This document shows positions 17,659-24,278 of a stretch of DNA of 46,964 bases, one piece after another (the stretch's first letter is position 1; the number at the start of each line of letters is the position of its first letter). This stretch comes from an uncultured Lachnospiraceae bacterium (GTDB taxonomy: Bacteria > Bacillota > Clostridia > Lachnospirales > Lachnospiraceae): positions 1 through 46,964 of the forward strand of contig CALEFO010000041.1 of assembly GCA_937877165.1 (NCBI GenBank), given 5' to 3'. The notes below the pieces were generated by a model, which searched no databases, was not told the origin of the DNA, and saw nothing but the letters and a program-made list of their open reading frames with translations. The position numbers were made by a program, and so were the translations under genes.

Positions 17659-20600
17659 TCAGGCTTCCTTTTCGCCGGAACCCTCCGCATCTTCAATCAC
17701 GATCCGGTCGCGTCCTCCGTTCTTGGCCTTGTACAGCGCTGCATCGGCCTCGTTGTAGAGCTGATGAAAGGCCATCATGGAGTGCGCGATGACAGCGCCC
17801 ATGGAAACACTGGTGCCGCCAGCAGTTGTTTTCACAACAAGATTCACCTTATCAAAAATCTGCCGAGCCCGTTCCTTCATCACATCCTCGGATACTGACT
17901 TGTTGAAAAAGAGCATCGCTGCAAATTCGTCACCGCCCATCCGGCAGGCATAGTCATCCCCGCGGAGCGAGGACTGAAGATTCTGTGCGATCAGAATCAG
18001 GTATTCGTCTCCCTTCTGGTGACCGTAGGTGTCATTGAACTGCTTGAAGTGATCCACATCCATCATGATCATCATGGCATTGGAGCTTCCCTCGAGAAGC
18101 TTCATTTCGGTGTCATTCCGGAAGGCAGCATGATTGAGAAGACCTGTCAGGGAATCCGTCCGGTAGGTACTCTCCCAGCTGTGCAGCCGGATGTCTGCCT
18201 GATTCTTCACGGCATCGGACAGCATCTTCAGGGAATAGGTTTTGGACACATCGGTGATGACGATATCGAAGTAATCGGTTTGCTGCGCCGCATCGTGATA
18301 TTCCTTGCCATAGCAGAACACGTAGATCGTGGAACCATCCTTGCGAAGAAGACGATGCTCATTGAGGGCGAACATGTTCTGGGCAAGAGAGGCGGCGGTT
18401 TTGCTGAGGTAATCCAGGCGGTCCTCTTCCGGAATGAGGTCCGTCTGATTGAGAGACCCATTCTCTGCCTCCTGCCGGGAGTAGCCGGTCAGCTCCTCAA
18501 AATTGTCATCTGCCTTTATGATTTTCCAGTTTCGGTCAAGCTGATACCGGCTGTAGTGCAGAGGATGGGCCGCAAAATTCACCTTCTCCGGAGCAGCGGA
18601 CTTTGCTGCCTCCGAGGAAGGTGCGTTCGCAGCTTCGCTCCCGGGTATCACAGGCTCCTTAAGAGGTTCCATGGAGTACTTCTCTAAGAGCAGGCCGATG
18701 AAATCTGCCGTGATGGAAGGATCGAACTGGGTGCCTGCGTTTTTCCGCAGCTCTTCGATGGCATCCGCAACCGACATGGCCTTTCGGTAGGGACGGTCAT
18801 TGGTCATGGCATCATAGGAGTCTACGATGGAGATTACCCGTGACAGGAGAGGAATGCTCTCCTTGCTCAGGCCGTCCGGGTATCCCTTTCCATCCCAGCG
18901 TTCGTGGTGATAGCGGATCTCGGGTGCGACCTGCCGAAGGTCTATGTTGCTCATGGCGATTTCATATCCGGCATCCACATGGGAACGCATAATTTTCCAT
19001 TCGCTGTCGGTGAGCTTTCCAGGCTTGTTCAGAATTTCAATGGGAATGCTGATCTTTCCAATGTCATGCAGAAGGCATAAAAGAGCAAGCTTACTCTGCT
19101 GGGTATCGGAGAGGCCGATCCGTTTTCCGAGCTCTGCTCCGATTTTTTGCGTGCGCTGAATATGGTGCTCGGTGTCCGGGTCGCATTCCTCCAGGGCTTT
19201 GAGCAGAGAAGAGAGCATATCCGAATGGATGGAGGCGTGATCCACGAGCTTTTTGTTGTGCATGGACGCTGCAGCGGACCGGATGCTGCCTCTTAAATCC
19301 TGTCCCTGGTTGGAGGAAGCATCGACGCCGTACTGGAGGCTTTCTTCGAATTCCTGCTTGATCCGGGCAGCGAACCCGGACATTTCTTCCTCATCCGTGC
19401 GGCTGCACAGAGCAATCAGATTGGCGTCTGTTCCGCGGACGAAATAGGTCTCCGGAGGGAAGATTCGCTTCATAAGAAGAGAAAGCTGCCGGATTTTCTC
19501 ATCGCCGGCTTCCTTTCCAAGTGTCGCATTGATGACAGACAGGCTGTTCATATCGAACACGGCGATGCCAACAGGGAAGGTAAAGTGCTCCCCCGCCTCC
19601 CGTGCCAGAGGCTGGAAGTTCTCCCATTTCTGGAATCCGGTCAGAATATCGGTCTCCGCAGCAATATCCGAGAAAACGAACATGAGGCCAAGGCGGTCAT
19701 TTTTTTCATTTCTCAGAGTCTTGACATCACAGCGGAGCATCTGAGTACTGTCATCTGACTCAATGCGGCATTGGATGGAGAAGCTGTCAAAGTTCTCCGA
19801 TGACTGGAGGGGAAGGCTGTATTTTGCAAGGAAGTCCTCGAGCGTGCGGCACTGGCTGAGCTTTTCCCTTCCCAGCAGAATGTCGGCACGGCTGTTCTGC
19901 AAAATGATGTGATTCTCGTAGTCAAACAGAACAATCCCTTGTCCGATGTTCTCAAAAATGCGGGTTTTCAGCTTGTTCAGCATGCCGTGCGTGGCATAGT
20001 CAAAGCAGTTCCAGTACAGCAGGAAGGAAATCAGGCTGTAGCAGCAGATGGAGCAGTCGAGAAGCGCCAGAATGCTGTCTCCCGGAAGGTACAGGAAGGC
20101 AGCGTTGATGCCGATGACCGCAAGGAGTCCCCCGACAATGAGACGGTACTGGGAACGGTATTCGTGAGGGGTGGTGAAGATCTTCCGGACGAGAAGGAAC
20201 AGGACAATGGCCAGAACCGCATAAGAAAAGCAAAGGTGAAGCTCATACGGAAGCTTCATCTGATAGCTGTAATGGGAAATGACTGTATTCCGCGGAACAT
20301 AGTCAATCGCGATGTGACAGAAGGGATTGACCGCAAGAACGGCGAAGTCGAACGCGGCATAGCAAAGACAGGCCTTCGTCAGGAGCTGCTCCAGCCTGGA
20401 AAAATCGCCCTTGGTAAAATAGATCGTGAAGATGAGGAGGCTGATCAGCACGCCGTCGATGCCCATGAAATAGACGCTGGACATCACGGAAACAAAGCGA
20501 TAGGAAGTGCTCAGAATTGTGCACAGGTAGCTGAGGTCAATGATCGTTGCCCAGATACAGGCAAAACCCAGAAATTGCCCGGTTTTCGTCCTTTTGCGGA

Positions 20601-20679
20601 TGGACTTTATCCCGAGAATGCCGTCCATCACGGCAATAACAATCAGAATAAGAAGATAAGCAACGACCAGTGCCCCCAT
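17659..20679 (-). CDS. 7TM-PAS-HD-GYP-PAS-GGDEF cyclic-di-GMP protein
   Basis: A 1006-residue membrane protein that should both make and break cyclic di-GMP. In order: seven hydrophobic segments (about 1-235, the 7TM region found on some histidine kinases), a PAS domain (about 240-340; VLFDYENHIILQNSRADILLG), a degenerate GGDEF domain (about 350-495) with no GGDEF motif, an HD-GYP phosphodiesterase (about 505-675) with HDIGK and HHERWDGKGYPDG, a Pro/Ala/Ser linker, a second PAS (LDRNWKIIKADDNFEELTGYS) and an intact GGDEF cyclase (RMGGDEF near 935). An inhibitory RxxD site (RGDD) sits five residues before GGDEF. The start at 20679 has GAGAGG of repeat copy d 7 nt upstream; an upstream in-frame ATG at 20700 lies inside that repeat. 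Confidence 0.9.
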   Translation of the reverse strand: MGALVVAYLLILIVIAVMDGILGIKSIRKRTKTGQFLGFACIWATIIDLSYLCTILSTSYRFVSVMSSVYFMGIDGVLISLLIFTIYFTKGDFSRLEQLLTKACLCYAAFDFAVLAVNPFCHIAIDYVPRNTVISHYSYQMKLPYELHLCFSYAVLAIVLFLLVRKIFTTPHEYRSQYRLIVGGLLAVIGINAAFLYLPGDSILALLDCSICCYSLISFLLYWNCFDYATHGMLNKLKTRIFENIGQGIVLFDYENHIILQNSRADILLGREKLSQCRTLEDFLAKYSLPLQSSENFDSFSIQCRIESDDSTQMLRCDVKTLRNEKNDRLGLMFVFSDIAAETDILTGFQKWENFQPLAREAGEHFTFPVGIAVFDMNSLSVINATLGKEAGDEKIRQLSLLMKRIFPPETYFVRGTDANLIALCSRTDEEEMSGFAARIKQEFEESLQYGVDASSNQGQDLRGSIRSAAASMHNKKLVDHASIHSDMLSSLLKALEECDPDTEHHIQRTQKIGAELGKRIGLSDTQQSKLALLCLLHDIGKISIPIEILNKPGKLTDSEWKIMRSHVDAGYEIAMSNIDLRQVAPEIRYHHERWDGKGYPDGLSKESIPLLSRVISIVDSYDAMTNDRPYRKAMSVADAIEELRKNAGTQFDPSITADFIGLLLEKYSMEPLKEPVIPGSEAANAPSSEAAKSAAPEKVNFAAHPLHYSRYQLDRNWKIIKADDNFEELTGYSRQEAENGSLNQTDLIPEEDRLDYLSKTAASLAQNMFALNEHRLLRKDGSTIYVFCYGKEYHDAAQQTDYFDIVITDVSKTYSLKMLSDAVKNQADIRLHSWESTYRTDSLTGLLNHAAFRNDTEMKLLEGSSNAMMIMMDVDHFKQFNDTYGHQKGDEYLILIAQNLQSSLRGDDYACRMGGDEFAAMLFFNKSVSEDVMKERARQIFDKVNLVVKTTAGGTSVSMGAVIAHSMMAFHQLYNEADAALYKAKNGGRDRIVIEDAEGSGEKEA

Positions 20680-20686
20680 ATGGATA

Positions 20687-20802
20687 CCTCTCTGAAGCAA
20701 AATCCGCGATACCAGAGTACAGTGATTTTGCTGAATGTGGCAGCCGGTGTGCCAGCACCGATGCTGCAGTTTGACAGTGGAATATCGAGTTCACTGTCAA
20801 AC
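20687..20802 (-). repeat. Modular leader repeat, copy d (full, altered palindrome)
   Basis: Minus-strand copy. In the palindrome (20769-20802) both arms carry the same paired change relative to other copies: GTTTGACAGTG with CACTGTCAAAC instead of GTTTGAAAGTG with CACTTTCAAAC. The second module reads CGGTGCTGGCACACCG. The last stem ends GCGGATTTTGC, followed by CTTCAGAGAGG, whose GAGG (20687-20690) is the ribosome site of the cyclic-di-GMP gene, 7 nt before its ATG. Confidence 0.88.
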
Positions 20803-20904
20803 ATTTCCCCCAAACACTTAATTTATACATAATTTCAATGCATAACTGTTTTTTATTTTACACGCGGAAGGGCGATTTCTGGAAGAGCAATCTGTCAATT
20901 CTAT

Positions 20905-20940
20905 CCCCTCTGAGGCAAAATCCCCGAAGGCGGTTTTGAT
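20905..20940 (-). repeat. Modular leader repeat, copy m (last stem only)
   Basis: On the minus strand, CAAAACCGCC, GGGGATTTTGCC and CCTCAGAGGGG are recognisable. This partial copy lies 6 nt after the stop of the InlB-repeat gene and some 220 nt before the cyclic-di-GMP gene, so it is not next to a start codon. The remaining spacer to 20803 is AT-rich (TTTATAC, TTTTTTATTTTAC) and may hold the promoter of the cyclic-di-GMP gene. Confidence 0.7.
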
Positions 20941-20946
20941 GACCTC

Positions 20947-22365
20947 TTATTTCCAGGTGGCGGTCAGTGTGACAGCGGGAATTCTCGTGCGGTAGAGCGT
21001 GGATTTGGCGCCCTCGTTGGTGGTGATGTAGGCGTAGGGCCCGATGATTGTGAGATCCTCTGCCTCGTAGGGAATGTCGATGGTCCAGACGCCGAGGTAA
21101 TCACCCTCTGTAGTGAAGACATTGATGCGCTGCCTGCTCTTCCAGTCGTATGCCTTGAAGCCGGCACTGACGGCATAGATAAAGGAACCGTCTGTCGCGA
21201 TGCCCTGCGAGCTGAAGTTCTGCGCATAATACTCATCCACCGGCGTGATCGAAAGAGTTTCCATGTCATCGTTGAGCACACAGAAGGAATTGCGGCTGTC
21301 CTTGTTGCGGCCGATCAGGTAAAAGTGGTGATCGGCGTAGGCAATGGCCCAGATATGGGTGAGCAGCGGAAAATTATACTCACGCACCTCGTTCAGATCC
21401 TGGTCGAGCTCCATGACGCCGCTCGGATATCCGGTGCAGGTGCCGCCCTCAGCAATGTACAAATGTCCGTTGCTGTCGTTATAGCAGATGCCATTGCCGT
21501 GATCGAAGGCCAGATTCCGGACCTTTTTTACCAGCTTTCCGGTTGAAAGATCATACTTGTTCAGCACGGTTTCATAGTGGGAGAGATCTCCGCTGTTGTA
21601 GGCCTTGTCGTTGATGGAGGCAGCGGTGACAAGATACGTCGTGCCGTTCTCCTCATAGACACAGGAGCCCTGGGTACTCTTGAACTTATAGGCGGTATTC
21701 TCCGGCTTCCCGGCATCTACGGTGATGACGGCCTGGGAATAGGTGTTGCCGGAGTGAAGGTTCCGGACCTGGTCCATATTGTTATAAAAGCGCCCGGTAT
21801 TGGTATCCACCCAGCGGGCAAAAACATGCCCCGGATTGGTGAAAAGATTCCCGAGAAGCCGGGCAGGCTTGTCATAAATGCCGTAGGAATCGCTCATTTC
21901 GCCGAGCGTTGCCCCGTTCGGCATGTAGTGAATGATGTACATCTGCGGCTCCCAGAGTGCATAGAGCGTCATGCTGCCGGCATCCTCCGGAAGAACAGCC
22001 TGATCCTCGTACTCACAGCTCGTTCCGGCCGGATTGGTCATCCATCCGCGGAACACATAGCCGTAGCGCTTGAACGTGCAGGCGGGGAGCTTGTCCTTGC
22101 CGGCCTCGAGAATGGCAGAATCCATGGAGCCGGTTCCGCCGTTGGCATTGAAGGTCACGGTTTCGGAGACCGCGTAGGCGGTCAGGGACACGGACGGCAG
22201 CACAGACAAAGGCGACTTTCTTGGTGTCGTTTTGGCCAGAAAAGAAACCTTGGAGAGAGAAAGGAGGGAGGCATCTGCCGTCACTGCGGGCCTAAGAGCA
22301 GGACCATATAGAAAAATGCCGGCCGCAAGAAGAATGGCCGGGCAGAAAATGCGTCTGTTGATCAT
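20947..22365 (-). CDS. Secreted InlB-repeat and beta-propeller protein
   Basis: A 472-residue exported protein. The N-terminus is a signal peptide (FCPAILLAAGIFLYGPAL). Residues about 75-130 form one Listeria-Bacteroides (InlB B) repeat, with FNANGGTGSMD, YVFRGW and LYALW, and a second, partial repeat follows (IIHYMPNGAT ... FARWVD). The remainder (about 200-465) has repeated short strands such as TTYLVTAASINDK, NGHLYIAEGG, DHHFYLIGRNK and GSFIYAVSAG, as expected of a beta-propeller of the SMP-30/NHL kind. No LPXTG sorting motif or second membrane segment is seen, so it is probably released or held non-covalently on the wall. The ligand is unknown. GGGG of repeat copy e lies 7 nt before the ATG at 22365. 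Confidence 0.8.
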   Translation of the reverse strand: MINRRIFCPAILLAAGIFLYGPALRPAVTADASLLSLSKVSFLAKTTPRKSPLSVLPSVSLTAYAVSETVTFNANGGTGSMDSAILEAGKDKLPACTFKRYGYVFRGWMTNPAGTSCEYEDQAVLPEDAGSMTLYALWEPQMYIIHYMPNGATLGEMSDSYGIYDKPARLLGNLFTNPGHVFARWVDTNTGRFYNNMDQVRNLHSGNTYSQAVITVDAGKPENTAYKFKSTQGSCVYEENGTTYLVTAASINDKAYNSGDLSHYETVLNKYDLSTGKLVKKVRNLAFDHGNGICYNDSNGHLYIAEGGTCTGYPSGVMELDQDLNEVREYNFPLLTHIWAIAYADHHFYLIGRNKDSRNSFCVLNDDMETLSITPVDEYYAQNFSSQGIATDGSFIYAVSAGFKAYDWKSRQRINVFTTEGDYLGVWTIDIPYEAEDLTIIGPYAYITTNEGAKSTLYRTRIPAVTLTATWK

Positions 22366-22372
22366 GTGTATA

Positions 22373-22410
22373 CCCCGCTGAGGCAAAATCCGCGCAGGCG
22401 GTTTTGCTGA
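22373..22410 (-). repeat. Modular leader repeat, copy e (last stem only)
   Basis: Minus-strand partial copy made of AGCAAAACCGCC, GCGCGGATTTTGCC and CCTCAGCGGGG. The GGGG (22373-22376) is the ribosome site of the InlB-repeat gene, 7 nt before its ATG. Confidence 0.85.
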
Positions 22411-22710
22411 ACTTTTGTCTCTGCTTTTTTATGAAGAGGACGGTTCAGCAGCGGAACCGTTCCATGCTATACTGATACGGAATGCTTCGCGGCTCTGCGG
22501 AGACTCGGTGATTGCAGAAGGCTTTCCGGCAGAATGCTCCGAAGGTGCCCGTGCGCAGCAGAAATCTGCTGGCACGAACAAAATCTATTATATCACAAAA
22601 TGGATGACTGAATCAGTCAATACACGAAAATGCAACGATAAGATGCCAGATCGGCTCCTTATGCGGCAGAGAACGGAAGAGCCGCAAAGGAAGCCGCGGC
22701 GGAAAGGTAA
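22411..22710. other. Divergent spacer between InlB-repeat gene and flavoredoxin gene
   Basis: Part of a 428-nt gap that also contains repeat copies e and f. TGCTATACT at 22465-22473 is a candidate extended -10 box on the plus strand. TGACTGAATCAGTCA (about 22604-22618) is a 7-bp-arm palindrome. Long frames here lack ribosome sites and read through the repeats. Confidence 0.35.
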
Positions 22711-22786
22711 GTTTCGGCAAAACCGCGACACTCGAAGATGTCCGATGACATCTTCGAGTGGTATCGCGGATTTTGCCTCAGTGAGG
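22711..22786 (+). repeat. Modular leader repeat, copy f (long nested hairpin)
   Basis: GGCAAAACCGCGA pairs with TCGCGGATTTTGCC, and inside it CACTCGAAGATGTC pairs perfectly with GACATCTTCGAGTG around a CGAT loop. The result is an almost continuous hairpin of about 65 nt. It ends in CCTCAGTGAGG, and the GAGG (22783-22786) is 7 nt before the ATG of the flavoredoxin-like gene. The palindrome and second module are missing. Confidence 0.88.
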
Positions 22787-22793
22787 TATAAAA

Positions 22794-23360
22794 ATGGCAA
22801 GAGAGTACTGGAAACCATCAAATATGCTGGCCCCGGTTCCTGCGGCGATCATAACATCTGCGGACGGTGAAGGGCACACGGACCTGATGACGGCGGCGTG
22901 GGTCGGGACGGTCTGCTCGGACCCCGTCATGGTATCGGTGTCGGTCCGGCCTTCGCGTCTGACCCATGACTATATTGAGAAAACAGGGGAGTTTGTGGTT
23001 AACCTCACGACAAGAAAGCTTGTCTATGCAACGGACTGGGTCGGGGTAAAGAGCGGACGCGATCTTGACAAATGGGAGGCGATGGGCCTGACGAAGCTGG
23101 AATCCCGCTGCGTGAGCGTGCCCGGCGTGGAAGAAAGCCCCGTGTGCCTGGAGTGTGTCGTCCGGCACAAGCTCCCGCTTGGAACGCATGACATGTATGT
23201 GGCGGAGGTCCTCTCGACCGATGTTGATTCTTCCCTTCTGGATGAAAGCGGGCGTCTGGATCTGCAGAGGGCGGACCTCATCGCTTACTCACATGGGGAA
23301 TACTATGCACTGGGTGACAAGCTGGGCAAATTCGGATTTTCTGTCCGGAAAAAGAAATAA
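22794..23360 (+). CDS. Flavoredoxin-like FMN-binding flavin reductase family protein
   Basis: A 188-residue protein of the flavin reductase-like (FMN-binding split-barrel) family. The recognisable parts are the N-terminal PVPAAIITSADGEG, MTAAWVGTVCSDPVMVSVSVRPSRLTHDYI (the FMN-phosphate loop and following strand), GEFVVNLTT and the end LGKFGFSVRKKK. Such small proteins bind FMN and carry electrons or reduce flavins in anaerobes; the partner is not shown here. The start is fixed by GAGG of repeat copy f and by the family start. The next gene, larC-like, begins 69 nt downstream with no terminator between, so the two may be co-transcribed. Confidence 0.88.
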   Translation: MAREYWKPSNMLAPVPAAIITSADGEGHTDLMTAAWVGTVCSDPVMVSVSVRPSRLTHDYIEKTGEFVVNLTTRKLVYATDWVGVKSGRDLDKWEAMGLTKLESRCVSVPGVEESPVCLECVVRHKLPLGTHDMYVAEVLSTDVDSSLLDESGRLDLQRADLIAYSHGEYYALGDKLGKFGFSVRKKK

Positions 23361-23429
23361 GCCAATGCTGCGTAGTGAGACAGGGAAGGAAATAAGACAA
23401 TGCCGCAGAGTACGGCAGGGAAGGATACT
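23361..23429 (+). repeat. 35-bp tandem duplication carrying the ribosome site of the LarC gene
   Basis: Two units, starting CAATGCTGCGTAG at about 23363 and CAATGCCGCAGAG at about 23398, share the tail CAGGGAAGGA. Each includes a GGAAGG Shine-Dalgarno-like block, and the second is used by the ATG at 23430. Confidence 0.6.
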
Positions 23430-24266
23430 ATGAGCAAGCTTTATCTGGAATGCTATTCAGGAATCAGCGGGGATATGACGGTGGGAGCGCTTCTGGATCT
23501 GGGTGCGGACCGCGGAAAGCTGGAACAGGTGCTGCAGACGGTCCCGGCACAGGGATTTGAAGTGAAGATCTCCAAGGTACGAAAGAGCGGGATCGAGGCC
23601 TGTGACTTTGACGTTATCCTGGATCATGAGCATGAGAATCATGACCATGATATGGACTACCTGTTCGGAGCGGACGCCGCGGCGGTGGAAGGACATGCCG
23701 GGCATTACCAGGAAGAACAGGGGCATCATCACCATCATGAACACCGATCGCTTGGGGACGTACTGGGGATCCTTGACAAGACGCAGATGACGGACAGCGC
23801 CAGGGCGCTTGCGGGGGAAATTTTCCGGATTGTCGCAGAGGCGGAGTCGGAGGTTCACGCAAAGCCTCTGGAAGAGGTGCATTTCCATGAGGTCGGAGCG
23901 ATTGATTCGATTGTGGATATTATTGCCATTGCGGTCTGCTTCGACGATCTTCGCAAGAAGGAGAACATCACGGAGGTGATCGTTCCGGTTCTGTATGAAG
24001 GGACGGGAACGGTCCGCTGCCAGCACGGCGTTCTGCCGATTCCGGTGCCCGCTGTTGCAGCCATCGTGCGAAAGGCCGGCATCCGGATGCATCTGATTCC
24101 GGATCAGGGAGAGTTCGTCACACCGACGGGGGCGGCAGCCGTTGCGGCCCTTCGGACCAGTGATCAGCTGCCTTCGGAATTTGTCATCCGGAGAACCGGA
24201 CTGGGAGCCGGGAAGAGAGACTACAGGAGAGCAGGCGTGGTTCGCGCCATGCTCCTTGAGGACTGA
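23430..24266 (+). CDS. larC: LarC N-terminal half (nickel insertion protein LarC1)
   Basis: A 278-residue protein matching LarC1, the metal-carrying half of the enzyme that inserts nickel into the pincer cofactor of lactate racemase and related enzymes. Visible marks are YLECYSGISGDMTVGALLDLG at the start, a His-rich loop (DHEHENHDHD, later GHHHHHEH) that could bind nickel, FHEVGAIDSIVDIIA and TPTGAAAVAAL. Full LarC has about 400 residues with a C-terminal LarC2 domain; here the frame stops after VRAMLLED and the next gene starts 12 nt later, so LarC2 is absent. larA, larB and larE are not seen nearby. The start at 23430 has GGAAGG 5-7 nt upstream; the ORF could be extended ten codons without a site. 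Confidence 0.85.
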   Translation: MSKLYLECYSGISGDMTVGALLDLGADRGKLEQVLQTVPAQGFEVKISKVRKSGIEACDFDVILDHEHENHDHDMDYLFGADAAAVEGHAGHYQEEQGHHHHHEHRSLGDVLGILDKTQMTDSARALAGEIFRIVAEAESEVHAKPLEEVHFHEVGAIDSIVDIIAIAVCFDDLRKKENITEVIVPVLYEGTGTVRCQHGVLPIPVPAVAAIVRKAGIRMHLIPDQGEFVTPTGAAAVAALRTSDQLPSEFVIRRTGLGAGKRDYRRAGVVRAMLLED

Positions 24267-24278
24267 GAAAGGAACGGC

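Noticed and set aside
22415..22870. Plus-strand frame of 151 codons before the flavoredoxin gene
   Set aside because: It reads through repeat copy f, lacks a ribosome site, and overlaps the well-supported gene at 22794.
23400..23429. Ten-codon N-terminal extension of LarC
   Set aside because: It is encoded by the second unit of a 35-bp duplication, and the ribosome site GGAAGG would be inside it.
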